From contig JBANSL010000020.1 in assembly GCA_037127255.1 (NCBI GenBank), positions 55,775,098-55,839,097 of the forward strand: a stretch of 64,000 nucleotides of DNA. Direction: 5' to 3'. Origin of the DNA: Persicaria tinctoria. Taxonomy: Eukaryota > Streptophyta > Magnoliopsida > Caryophyllales > Polygonaceae. Positions 32,898 through 43,590 of this stretch are shown here, one piece after another. Below the pieces are notes generated by a model. It saw nothing but the letters and a program-made list of their open reading frames with translations, had not been told where the DNA came from and did not search any database. A program made the position numbers and the translations under genes. Position 1 is the stretch's first letter, and the number at the start of each line of letters is the position of its first letter.

Positions 32898-34074
32898 CTA
32901 ATGTTTGGGCGGCTTGACTTTCTCTTTTTTGAATTTTCCAGAGAGTTTCCCAAAAAATCCCTGGTTGCTTGTATTTGCTATTGAACTGGACGCGGCCGCC
33001 TCTTCAGCTTCGATTTGTCTTGACACCCGTTCCCTCAAATCATCGTAATTGGCTGGTTTTTTTCGAAACAAGTACGTCTTGAAATCTCCTTCTGCCAAAT
33101 TTCCCATGAGTATGATGATTGCTGACTCATGATTAAAGTTGGGGATTTGTACCACTACACTGGTAAAACGAGTGAAAAAGTGCCCCAAGGTCTCTCCAAC
33201 TCCTTGCCTAATTGAGTTCAGATCAAGCATGGTTTTCTTTCTCGACCGCGCACTTCCAAAATGGGATGTGAAAATGTGGGACAGTTGGGTGAAACTGGTT
33301 ACGGAGTTTTTTGGCAGGTTAGTGAACCATGTAAGGGCGATTTTCGTCAAAGTTGAGGGGAACGTTCGACATAACATAGCATTGTTGTATTCATTTATCC
33401 CCATTGCGGTTGTAAAATGGTAGAGATGATCTTCAGGATCAGTCGTCCCATCATACTTCATAAGGTTCACATCTCTCCACTTTTTTGGCACTGTCGCATA
33501 ACAGATTTCCTTGGTGAACACCGATGGGAAGGCCGCCATTTCCTCCGCTCTTCTATCTGTTGATTCAGACTTTTTGGAGGTGGAAACGTCCGTGGATCTC
33601 TCTCCGCGTCGGTGTTTGTTCTCATGCTGCCGCGGATCATTCTGCCATGCTTGGTGCGGCATCGCCTGACTCTGGAAGCCGTAATTTAAGTTGCCTGGGT
33701 TGTTGTATGCAGTGTAATATCTATCGAAATTTTCGCGCTGCTCCTCATAATGGGTATTCCTCTGCTGACGCGGGTTCTGTCCCCATTGGTCATAATAGTA
33801 ATACTGCGTTTGCTTTTGCTGAAGGGGATTGAGTTGCTCATGATGGACCTCATAATACCAAAAGTTCTGAAGTATGTGATCTCCTCCTACTCCATACTGA
33901 TTGTAATGGTGATGCGACGGAGTACCGAGGTGCTGATCTCCCGTTTCACCCTCTGGATCGGGTTGAGGCGTCAACGGGACATACATGCTTGAGGCCTCCT
34001 GATCCTGGTGGATCCCATGGCTCATGCTTTGTGTCGCGTTGTTTTGATTATCACTCATTCTTTCAGCGTTGTAA

Positions 34075-34161
<87 letters not shown>

Positions 34162-34229
34162 ATTTTCATATTTAGACGTGGACCCTTACTCCTTTCAATG
34201 ATCTTGGGGGTCTTCGCCTGATTTTTCAA
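32898..34229 (-). pseudogene. gag: Tat-type gag (retrotransposon gag domain)
   Basis: The real start is probably the Met of MSYNAERMSDNQNN just after the (AT)n tract; the upstream extension IYIYIY is only the microsatellite in frame. The N-terminal third is Gln/Asn/Tyr/His-rich. The gag core lies at roughly the middle: FTKEICYATVPKKWRDVNLM, YDGTTDPEDHLYHF, CRTFPSTLTKIALTWFTNLP, SFTQLSHIFTSHF, and LGHFFTRFTSVVVQIPNF. The C-terminus is Lys-rich (KLSGKFKKEKVKPPK). Gag forms the particle around the element RNA. The frame itself is intact over about 430 codons, so this gag might still be translatable. Confidence 0.85.
34078..34157. repeat. (AT)40 microsatellite at the start of gag
   Basis: An uninterrupted 80-bp alternating AT tract lies immediately upstream of the probable gag start codon. 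It is a perfect dinucleotide repeat and can form a cruciform or slip easily. Confidence 0.95.
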
Positions 34230-34267
34230 AACGAAAGTTTTTAGAGGAACCCCTTAGCGTGAGGGGG

Positions 34268-34285
34268 TTCCCATAGACGGCGCCA
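34268..34285 (-). other. Primer-binding site of the Tat element
   Basis: On the minus strand TGGCGCCGTCTATGGGAA follows the LTR by one base. Tat elements have TGGCGCCGTCTGTGGGAA at this position. The location and match fix the LTR boundary at 34287. Confidence 0.7.
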
Positions 34286-34286
34286 G

Positions 34287-35053
34287 TGAAGAAACTAGAA
34301 TTAAAAAAGGCCTCTATTTTTAGTGGGACTCGGGAATAAACCCAGTGGGGCCTTTGATATTCCCAACGGGCTTACCTGACCCGTACCGAAATAATCGATA
34401 CGGCCCAACCTGTGCCGCGGGAATAGTGTTGTTTATGCGTTTTGATGAGTTATCCTCTTATCAAAGTTTCCTCAGACGAAATGAGAATCAATTACTTACT
34501 TGTCGCCGCTGACTGGCTTAGGATGCAACAGCAGCAAATTCTTGATTCTTACTTTGAGCTTTCAAAGGGAAAGAATGGATTTAGTTTGTGTCAGCGGATT
34601 AGTTCTTTCTCCCGAAAAAAGTGTTCGACGCGTGTCCTGCCTTCTCTCTCTCTCCTTCTCTGCTTTACTTTTCTCAGGATATTCGATCTCGGTCCGCCTC
34701 TTTTTCTCCTTTCTTCCTCCTCCCCTGCCCCAAAAAGCCTCCCCTATACCTGTATGTTCGTTTTAGCTTTTATAGGTGACGGGTGATCTTTAGACAACTC
34801 GCCGCGTGGGTTTGTAGTTTGACATGTGTCCAACTCGTGGGGTGTGGGCATGTCCGACACGTGCCCTTTTCTTCCATCCGCGGATGATATGGCTTCTGTG
34901 AGTCTATAGTTTTTAGTTGGATGCTCATCCGCGGATGATCTTGACGATCCGTCTGAGGTGACTCTTGTTATGATTTTTACTATTTCTCGTCTATTGTTGC
35001 TGATTATCTTTATTATTATGCTTCTTCAGATGTTTTTATTGTCGGTTTTGTCA
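34287..35053 (-). repeat. 5' LTR of the Tat element
   Basis: The plus-strand left end is TGAAGAAACTAG next to the primer site, and I place the right end at GGTTTTGTCA (35053), giving TG...CA ends and 767 bp. The right limit is inference because the partner LTR is missing. The CT-rich stretch near 34640-34740 resembles a leader. CCGCGGATGAT words recur at 34878 and 34929. Confidence 0.55.
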
Positions 35054-36050
35054 CCTCCATTAATTAAAATTCGTCGTTTTAGAAAGTAAGTCTTGTTAAG
35101 AAAAACTTGATATTTTGTCATATTCATTACGAACTTGCCCTTGTAGTGATTAGATGGTTGTTAGTTGTAATTGTTGAGAAATTAAAAATATAGAGTAATA
35201 ATTAGGGGTATAAGTGTATTTTGTTTGTTTTCTTAATAAGTGTGTAGATTTATAAAATGATAAGTTTTAATTAACGGATAAAGTAGTAGTTAAAGTAAGG
35301 TAAAATTTTATATGGAGTAAATTAGTTTAAACATTTGTGTTAAAAGATCCCGACTCCTCATAATCACGAAAATTAAAGACGATGTGATTCAACAATTGCT
35401 CTCCACACGACTCATTGTTAAAATATTTCACACTGTAAGTTATTTTTCTATCTAATATTTGTTGAACTCCCCATTTTTTTATCGTATAAACATAACTCCC
35501 ATTTCAATTAATATTCAGTGGAATTTATCAAAACTTAAATTTTTTTTTGGGAGGTGACACTATCAAAACTTAATTGATCCATTGTCCATGAAAAGAAACA
35601 TTGGTACATCACACAAAGTCATGTGAAGAAAAAAAAAAAAAAAAAAGAGGGAAAAGACTCCACTTTAGCATAGTAACCAAAATTCACCCAAAACTAGTCA
35701 GCTTTGGGAGGCCAAAGAGGGTTAGCGAGGGCACACATACACATATAGGCCCCCCTGAATGAATGAATGATGTACCCACCCCTTCATCCCCAAGTACACT
35801 TGTAAAGACATTACCCTGTGAGGTTTGCAATTATTTCTCTCATATCCCTCTTCTATTTCTTTATTTATTTATTTATATTATGTATATCCCCCAAAATTAT
35901 ATTAAACATTAATTATTATTTTTTAAAAGAGGGGGAAATTGAAAAGAAAAAGGCACACCCTAGACACCTCCAATCAAACCCTATATGCTCTCCTTATAAA
36001 AACATTCCTTTTATATTTATATAGGCTCATTATATTCCATTATTCCAACT
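35054..36050. other. Intergenic DNA upstream of the PADRE gene
   Basis: AT-rich, with no coding frame. An A-rich tract lies at 35629-35646 and three GAAT words at 35757-35769. The last 300 bases before 36050 are CT-rich and probably include the promoter of the downstream gene. No transposon end can be supported. Confidence 0.5.
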
Positions 36051-36080
36051 TTTTATATATATATATATATAATATATGTA
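36051..36080 (+). promoter_or_regulatory. TATA-rich core promoter candidate
   Basis: TTTTATATATATATATAT lies 100-130 bases before the start codon of the PADRE gene. The position suits a TATA box with a short 5' UTR, but alternating AT is common here, so the call is tentative. Another TATATTTATATAGG word occurs at about 36012-36025. Confidence 0.35.
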
Positions 36081-36182
36081 TTTAAAAAGAAATTATATAT
36101 TAATCCCCATTTTCCACAATTTGATTCCTCCAAATCCCCAAAATCTCTCTCATTATAGAATCAGAGGAGTAGAAGGAGGAGG

Positions 36183-36728
36183 ATGGGGAACACCATAAGG
36201 TGTTGCATAGCGTGCATCCTCCCCTGCGGCGCCCTCGACGTCGTCCGGATCGTCCACTCCAACGGCCGCGTCGAGGAGATCTCCGGCACCGTCCGGGCGG
36301 CCGACGTCCTCAAGGCCCACCCCAAGCACGTCCTCAAGAAGCCGACCTCCCGCTGCCCCGACGCCGCCGGCGCCCCCAGGATCGTGGTGGTCCCCCCCGA
36401 CGCCGACCTCAAGCGCGGCAAGATCTACTTCCTCATCCCCGTCGCCCCCGATAAGTCGCGCTCCGGTAAATCCAACCCCGCCAGGCGGAAGAGACGAGAG
36501 CACCTTCAATGCTCCACGACGTCGTTTTGTGGCAGTGGCGATGGTAAGAAGAGTACTAGTACTACTGCCTCGTCGACGGTTGAGTCGGATCGGTACTTGA
36601 CCGAGTTGCTGAGCGAGAAGGTGTCCACTCAGAGAGACCGCCGGCGCGGGAGGGTCGCCGTTTGGCGCCCGCATCTTGAGAGCATCACCGAAACGACGTC
36701 GTCCGGTGAGACCTCCGCTGATCTGTAG
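36183..36728 (+). CDS. PADRE (DUF4228) domain protein, intact single-exon gene
   Basis: This is the one intact host gene I support: 181 codons, uninterrupted, GC-rich with third-position C/G bias unlike all surrounding DNA. The start at 36183 is preceded by a purine-rich leader (AGAAGGAGGAGGATGG). The N-terminus MGNTIRCC has the Gly2 and Cys pattern of N-myristoylated, palmitoylated membrane proteins. Residues about 1-95 carry the domain words DVVRIVHSNGRVEEISGT, AADVLKAHPKHVLKKP, PRIVVVPPDADLKRGKIYFL. A basic RRKRR segment and a Ser/Thr-rich linker follow, then the conserved C-terminal motif VWRPHLESI. PADRE proteins are plant-specific and many respond to pathogens or stress; their biochemical role is not settled. 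No intron is needed and length is normal for the family. Confidence 0.93.
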   Translation: MGNTIRCCIACILPCGALDVVRIVHSNGRVEEISGTVRAADVLKAHPKHVLKKPTSRCPDAAGAPRIVVVPPDADLKRGKIYFLIPVAPDKSRSGKSNPARRKRREHLQCSTTSFCGSGDGKKSTSTTASSTVESDRYLTELLSEKVSTQRDRRRGRVAVWRPHLESITETTSSGETSADL

Positions 36729-38320
36729 TATTCCTCAAAAAACTATTTTCTCCGAATTTTGAGGGCGATGATACATTAAAAATTACGGGAAAAAAAAATG
36801 AAAAAGAAATTATGAATCCTTTTTCAAACGCTATGATTTGATCCCTTTCGGCTGTGTTATGAGAGATCAACTATAGCGTTTGGAAGAAAAAAATTTGTAA
36901 AGGATATGTATCATTGCTTCTTTAGTTTTTTTTTTCTCCTTCCTCTTCATTTGAATTTTTTTTTTAAATTTGTGAATTATCTTCAAAAGTGAAAATAAAA
37001 AAAAAATGGATTAAATAATTATGATCAGGTTTATATACTTTTGGGAAAGTAAACCAATTATAAGAAATCGACCGATGAAACCATTTATGGGCAGATTCGT
37101 TGGAAGAAGATGCAGAGAAATTCTTTTCGGAGAATTTCATGAAAGTGGTGTAGTTTTGTTTCCTTTCCTTTCTGCCAAACCCTTTAATCTCTGTACACTA
37201 ATTTCATGCCATATTTTTTTTTTTGGTAAGGATAATCTTATCATTTAATTTAATTATATTAGGTACTGTTATAACGAACTGTAATTAAATTCGCTGAACC
37301 TTGAGATTATGAATTACAGTACATATAAAATATGTGCAACTTTCGGGAAATAAATATGTTAAGATCATATCACGAGGAGGATTATAAGCAATTATTATTT
37401 TGAATGATATTTATTTATTTATGTTAATTTGTTACAGTTGTACTTTGGAATAAAATAAACTTAGGGGGTATGAGGGAATAAGATATTCATACTTTGGGTG
37501 TAATGCGCAATTGGTAATCTCATCGATCCCTTGTGTTACGGATGCCGACGGGGCCCCGTGATAGCGACCGCCGACATCACTGTGTGCAATCCCGGATAAC
37601 TGTTTCCCTCTTTTTCATTAACCACCCCATAATTTCTCATTTTTGCAAATTTCACCCCCACAATCTGTTTTTCAAAATTTTATTATTCGGAGAGAACTTC
37701 CAAAGGAATCTGATTAATTTATATTGGTACGTTTTTGGACAAAATCATATCCTAGATGAAAAGTTCCTTCCCATCTAACCTTATTGTGATGTATACCGAA
37801 AGCCCTGTAAGACTTGATCAAATCCATTCAATTCCATATATTAGCTTTATTAAAGGAATTTTTAATATTTGTGTTTTTAGGAGTTTGAAAATTTGTAAAA
37901 ATAAATAGATTATTGTTGAGATTCCTATTCTTACTTTTTTTTTTTCTTTTTATAACGAGGGTAAAATGAATCTTGATTTTTAATCTCAAGAGAAAGGACA
38001 GAGGTAAAGATCGATCGCACCCATTCCCTCTCATTACCCCCTCACACGAAGGCCAATAATTCTGCTAATTTAAAATGGTCATATCAAATCATGCATTCAT
38101 GACATACATTTACATGTGTCATTTTCTAAACCCATGTTAGTTTAATCTAAGTTAGAATTTTTAACTCCTCAAATCATTTAAATTTTGTGGCATGTCATGG
38201 TTGGATTATTAAAAAAATTCAACAATTATTTAAACTAAGATAAAAGATACGAGTTATATATCTCCTTATTAAGGCAAATATTACACTTTTAAATATATTT
38301 TTTAAACTTATTATTTTTTC
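36729..38320. other. Downstream intergenic DNA, no gene seen
   Basis: AT-rich sequence with poly-A/T runs. Short open frames at 37021-37248 and 37533-37778 have no protein-like features. The 3' UTR of the PADRE gene should occupy the first few hundred bases; no single polyadenylation signal stands out. Confidence 0.5.
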
Positions 38321-38323
38321 TTA

Positions 38324-38656
38324 GAGCTCGTTTGGTTGGCAACCTAAAAACCAGGAAGTACGAGAAATTCCTGTATTTGGTTGGTATTTTTGCAATTAAA
38401 AAATGCAAGAATTCAACTTCCCGGGAAGTTGAATTCCCCCAAAATGGAGGAAGTGCACTTACCTAATTCCCCCTAAGTAAGTTCAACTTCCTCCATTTTT
38501 AACTTAGAAATTTCCATTTCCTTCATTTAATCTCCTAGAATAAAAAATCAACCAAACATATTTTTAGAATTCCCGTCAATTCAATTTCCCGGGAATTCAA
38601 TTCCCATGAAGTAACTTCCCGGGAATTTCAATTCCCACATTGAACCAAACGAACCC
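38324..38656. mobile_element. PIF/Harbinger-type MITE, TTA duplication
   Basis: The 333-bp element begins GAGCTCGTTTGGTT and ends with the inverse of GGGTTCGTTTGGTT (12 of 14 matching). It is flanked by TTA on both sides (38321-38323 and 38657-38659), the target size of PIF/Harbinger elements. The interior repeats the words CAACTTCC and CCCGGGAA in both orientations, giving strong internal self-complementarity. It has no coding capacity. Confidence 0.85.
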
Positions 38657-39880
38657 TTAGGATTTTTATTTTTAGTTAAATATTTTTAACTTATGCCTTT
38701 ATAGTAATATAGATTAGACAAATCTTAAAAGATAAGCCAACGGTCCAATTGATAGTTTATCTAATTAAATAAAATATAATAGTGTCTTTTTATATTTTCC
38801 TAGACAGATTCTCGTTCATGTGTGTACCAAATAAAATCAGGAATATTACTCCGTATAATTTTAGAAGTTTTCATATATACATGATCTAATAATATATACT
38901 TGTTCAATAATTGTGTTTTCGCCAACTAATGTGAGGATGGGCTTCCTAGAGGGGGGAAAAAAAATCAATGTCTACTCACTCTTTTTAAAAATAAAATAAA
39001 AGTTTATTTTTTGTGATCTCCAATGGTACTAAATTATTAGATACACGAGCTACTCATAATTAGCATTATCCAACTAAATCAAGCTAATCAATATATTCAT
39101 TAGCCAAATCTCATTTATAATGCATAGATTCATTGAGCCACTGTGTATATTTTGTTATCTTGTCTATTGTTGTACAACTATGGATTTTTCCCTTTTGAGG
39201 AAAATGGTACCCCTACTTTCCGTTTATTATCATTTTTACCCTTGTAAATTATGTCTATATATATATATATATAATTAGGGGTAGTCTGATTATTTTGTAT
39301 GTTTGTATATATAAGTATAAAAGAGAACTATATATAGCATTCACATATTTTTTTTAAGGAATTGTCATCTTTAAAAAAAATCAAATTTAAAATTTTTATT
39401 ACGAGAGAAAAAGGACCAACTTACCTCGCTTTTAAAATGTTTTTTTTTTTTTGTAATTAAACCGAACATTTTTTTGAAAGTTAGAAAAACTATATATTAA
39501 GTAATACTACGTACGTAGTTACGTACTAATTAATTTGTTTCGTGTATACTACTCAGAGCTAGCTCCATCAAAACATCGATCAAAAGTGTAAAACTGTAAT
39601 GCTACGAATCAAGCTCGAATCCGTAACTGACGTCGGTAATCACCGTGAACAGAAAGGGAATTAGAGAGAGAGTAGAGTTAAGAGAGGAGATAAGGGTAGG
39701 GAGAGAGAAGGAACAATTTCATTTCATTTCTTTATGCCATCTACAAACGATATGTTTCAATCTATATACACTCTCGGTTGGACCTTCGGCCCACCTCAAT
39801 CTCGGCCTATATCACCGTCATCCCATAACATTGCCTTTCCCTCTAAAAAAAAGGGTGTTATTAGATACACCGCAAATAGT
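38657..39880. other. AT-rich intergenic DNA, no gene seen
   Basis: No supported gene. A short frame at 39645-39926 is low in information. AG-rich words at 39640-39715 may be a leader or repeat edge. Confidence 0.45.
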
Positions 39881-39884
39881 GGTT

Positions 39885-40065
39885 AAGGATTTGCACGTCC
39901 TTATTGACGTACATGCACGTCGTTAACAACGTGCAAGTGTGGACTGTGCACGTCGACTAGCAAACTAGGGTTTACACGTCGAAAGTAACGTGCAATATTT
40001 GCACGTCCTTAACGACGTGGAAACCCTAGTTAGGGTTTCACGTTTAGGGTTTAGGGTTTAGAGTT
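39885..40065. repeat. Palindrome-rich GCACGTCNTTAACGACGTGC tract with telobox words
   Basis: Variants of TTGCACGTC followed by TTAACGACGTG recur at about 39890, 39914, 39940, 39980 and 39996. TGCACGTCGTTAACAACGTG at 39914 is a near-perfect palindrome. AAACCCTAG/CTAGGGTTT words flank it, and TTTAGGGTTTAGGGTTTAG lies at 40043-40061. This block lies just beyond the 3' end of the MULE gene and may be its terminal region. I found no inverted partner beyond 42800. Confidence 0.55.
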
Positions 40066-40253
40066 TCCGAGGGTTTTTTATCGTTAATTGAAAAAATTGA
40101 AGGGTTTAGCTAGTGGAGTTGAAGGATTTAGTGTCTAATTAAATGGCAAGCAATAATTGTTAAGGTTTTCATTCGGATAATATGCGAATAATGTTACAAG
40201 GAACGGAAAAAAAGGTTTACATCCATAATTTTAATAAACTGGTAGAATAAAAT

Positions 40254-42798
40254 CTAGGAAAAGTGTAAAGGGCGACCGGACTCAACACGTAAGGCTCGAA
40301 ATCTCTCAAACTGAGCTTGAAACGGAGCATCCCATCCTTCGACGCTCGGTTGATGACGTGCGACCCATTCTGGCGGAGGCGGCGGAATAGGAGCGTTAGA
40401 ACGCAACCAGATCTATGAGAGCGGAAAATTAGAGTTAGAGTATTGACATATAGATGAAAAGCAAGAATAGGTAATAAAATAAGACGTTTGAAGTCGTACC
40501 GCGACAAAATGGTCTTGGTTTCCGATGCAGGCTAAACCAAGGGTTGCTGACTGAGGGTTGTTAGCAGGTGTCAGCGAGGTCATGGGGAGACATGTGAACG
40601 GATGATGCCAAGCTAGGACGACGAGAGGAATCTGATATACCGTTGCAAATACTAAACCCATTATGTGTAGCTCTATCCACCGTCTCCTATCACCATGCAC
40701 AGGTCCCGCCCATCTCTAGTAGTCTACGAACTGCTGGAATGGGTACCCTCCCATAGAACAATCGACGTAGAGATCGACATGATCCTCCAAGTGATTGCAT
40801 AATAACGTTTTGAGTTCCGGGAAAGCAGACTCGCCAATTGGTGATGTCAATGACGCCAAAGCACGGTAGCCACAATGACCATCTCCAACAGTGTCCCTCA
40901 CACCCTCAATATGATCGAGCATGAAGGGATCAACGTTGTTTCGACCCCAGTTGAACCCTCCGAACACGTCATCACGTCCACGTCGAGCTGAGGTCGCTTG
41001 TGGACGATGTCGAGCAACATTTCGAGCAACACGTGCTTCTTCTCTCTCAAATCTTTCCCTTAACTCCTCGTATGGCAACGGGTTGGTTCTGCAGGCATTC
41101 CTCGACCCTCGAGGCCTCCCTTTCCTTCGGACGCTTGCAGATGAGGGTGGGTGGAGCTCATCGTCGTATACATCGTTGGAAGTCGTGTATGAAGATGACA
41201 GCTCATACGGGAGTGGGGTGTCCTCGATGTCAGTCCATGACAAATCCATCCAGAACAGGTGGATGTCCTCGGCGGGTATCGGAGTACCGGAACTGACATA
41301 TGCCTGAATCTCATGGACACAAGGGATCCCGTAACAAAGCCTCCATTGTCGGTCCATGCATTCCGGAGGAATGTTTTGGTTCACGACATCCTGCCACATC
41401 TTGTACAGATAATCGAAGCACATTTTGGAGATTAAAGTCTTTACCTCATCAAAAAGGTTGACTTTATACGCCGATGTTGGCCATTTGAAGCGGTCGATCT
41501 CCAAAGCAGTATGCAGCTCATGCAGTTGACAATCGTTGACTCTATGGATTGCATCGATCACGATGCGAAAGTCACCAGTCGATGTTCCTGCTGTACGGAA
41601 GCCACATCGCCTCTAAATACGCCACCACACTTGGGAATGGGTGCCATGCAGCGTGTAGCGCTCGACGACGGCGGTTGAATGATTCCTCCGACCTCGATTG
41701 GAACAACCCCCAACAGTTGCCCTTGAAGGTGCCAGCGTGGTTTAAATTCTTTGTGATCTTTAGAGCAGCTTCCTCGCATCTTCTCGTCACGTGTAACCAG
41801 CAAAGGAGATGCTGGACGTTAGGGAAGACAACATTTATCTCCATCAAGAGACCTAGCTCCCAATCAGTCATAATAGCTTGATGTTGAATCGTCCCAAGCA
41901 AGATATGAAGCTGACACAACACCCAAGCGTATGTGTCTTCGTTCTCGTGCGACATGAAGGAATAGGTGATGCAGTAAGTCTTGCCTGAGGGTGTGAACCC
42001 GACCACCTCGCACAATGGAATCCCATATCTGCAAGTGTAAATATGTTACATGTACAATACTTTATAATTGGCTATATGTGCAATAACGTAATCGTAATTA
42101 AGTAACTTACGCATTTGTTTTGTACGTGTTGTCCAATACGATGACGTAATGGAACCTTCGGAGTAGTCGTATCCCGTTAGGATGCGCTAGGAAGAGGTCG
42201 CTCAAGACGTTGTCATCGTCTGGATGTCGTCTGAACTCGTAGTAGTATCCTCTTTCCCGCAGACGATGTAGGGTATCTTGGGTCATCGTCCGACTACCCC
42301 TTTCTTCGGCGACCATCATGTTGAGCGTGTTGGTAATGGAACGCGATGACGTGGCGCTTGTCTCATCTAACTGCCTCAATCCGTACCCAATGGCTTTTGG
42401 AGGAGTACCAATTTCCTTCATCCACCTAGCCATCTTCTTTTCCCTCTCTATCATTTATCCGGCGATGGCGTGACCCTTCAAGCTCGTGGGAAGCCCGTGG
42501 TTATGAACACCATGGGTTACCGTCATAACCCAGTGACCCGGCGGAGCTTCGTGCCCGTGTAAAGAGAATGGACAACCGTTTATCTTCGATTGCGTGCTTC
42601 GGAGCTTCCTCCCGCGTGGTCGGTACTCCCCATACTGCTCGCAAGCAAGGAGAACCCCGCCTAGACGGTTCGACGCCCCCATCCAAGACCACTTGATTAC
42701 TAAAATCATGCAGTGTTTTAGACCCAAGTTCTTGAAATGCGTAACCATTTCGTTACGGTCATTCCAAACCCTTGGGTCCGAGAACTCAGAGGTGAAGT
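40254..42798 (-). pseudogene. MULE transposase with FAR1-type, SWIM and OTU domains, spliced, defective
   Basis: Reading on the minus strand, a FAR1-like DNA-binding segment comes first (GCPFSLHGHEAPPGHWVMTV, HNHGLPT). An in-frame TAA at about 42452 follows, then the MULE DDE region (IVLDNTYKTNA, an 82-bp GT-AG intron at 42029-42110, then YGIPLCEVVGFTPSGKTYC, IMTDWELGL). Near 41578 a deletion and frame change remove the segment that normally follows SRN. Next are a SWIM-type zinc motif (CYGIPCVHEI), a basic linker, and an OTU protease-like domain with VGDGHCGYRAL and HFVAIWL. The His motif is completed only after removing an 87-bp intron (40413-40499). The end is HFS then TAG at 40254-40256. 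A TAG also interrupts the OTU domain after FVDY near 40720. The first exon is uncertain. The gene is dead but both introns are still precise. Confidence 0.75.
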
Positions 42799-43590
42799 CT
42801 CAAAAGTGTAATAAAACTAGTGGAAATATAAACAAAACGCAAGGCATATAAAATATATTCACTATACGAAACGTATCCGTACCTGGCAAACTTGGAGACG
42901 ACGATTGCCTTGCGACTCGGCCATATCTGATGAAACCACATTTGAAAAGTGGACCTCCTTCCACGTCCCCATGGGGGAGGTGAGCCGTGTGTCGATTTTT
43001 AGTTGTTCGGCGGTCTTACCTGAAGCCCCCCTTCTCTTATCGTCTATCCTAAGTGGGGGCCTCGACCTGTGCCGCGGAGACCAGAGTCGTTCGGACGGTC
43101 TTACCTAGACTTGGCCACCACGACTGGCGGGTGATCTTTTATAGTGCCTCTGAGCCTAGTGCTCAGCTCGTTCCGCTTCTCGGGCGATAGTCTCACCAAG
43201 TGTCGGCTCAATACTGAGTCGAGACAAACCCGCTCAGGTAGGCTATGTTAGAGCCCCCTATTCCCGGCCTATGCTCTTTGGAATAAAATGGGAACCGACC
43301 CTTGATAATGAGGCTTCGACTTCCTTTTAATAGTGCTAGTACTTCTACATGCATGCCACTCGTTGCCACATGTCAAGTGCCTCACACCATGTGTGATGGG
43401 GGCATGGATGCCATGTGTCCTAGCATGCATGTGGGAGTCGTGGATGGTTTATCGTCCGTGGACCTCTCCCCTTACTTGAGACCGATTAACTCATCAGCTA
43501 AAACACCACAAGATTCCCAAAGGATTTAGTTACATGCTATCATCATGAACACTCATCGAAAACCAACACAACATACAACATTAAAGATAC
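42799..43590. other. GC-rich stretch resembling LTR/leader DNA, unassigned
   Basis: The first 160 bases may include the MULE first exon on the minus strand. From about 42990 to 43480 the sequence is GC-rich and contains GACCTGTGCCGCGG, also found in the Tat LTR at 34409-34421 (AACCTGTGCCGCGGG). It could be a diverged Tat-type LTR fragment. No open frame with protein-like features is present. Confidence 0.3.

Larger units (their letters stand above)
29560..35053 (-). mobile_element. Truncated Tat-type Ty3/gypsy element, minus strand
   Basis: Read on the minus strand: 5' LTR (35053-34287), primer site, gag (34229-32898), Arg-rich linker, pol (32534 to about 29560). The second RNase H domain after the usual one places it in the Tat lineage. 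The integrase catalytic core and 3' LTR are missing because the sequence changes at about 29560 to the convergently oriented Athila-like gag. The element is dead: RT core deleted, stops in gag-pol linker and integrase. Confidence 0.85.

Noticed and set aside
34074..34210. Long Tyr-Ile repeat protein frames on both strands
   Set aside because: They are only the (AT)40 microsatellite read in frame; the real gag starts after it.
36153..36674. Antisense frame of 173 codons over the PADRE gene
   Set aside because: It is a shadow of the GC-rich coding strand; the plus-strand frame has the recognised domain.
40043..40061. Interstitial telomere repeat (TTTAGGG)
   Set aside because: Only two to three imperfect units occur; they fit telobox words in a promoter- or element-like tract better.
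42905..43108. Open frame on the plus strand opposite the MULE first exon region
   Set aside because: No domain; GC-rich leader-like or LTR-like DNA is the simpler reading.
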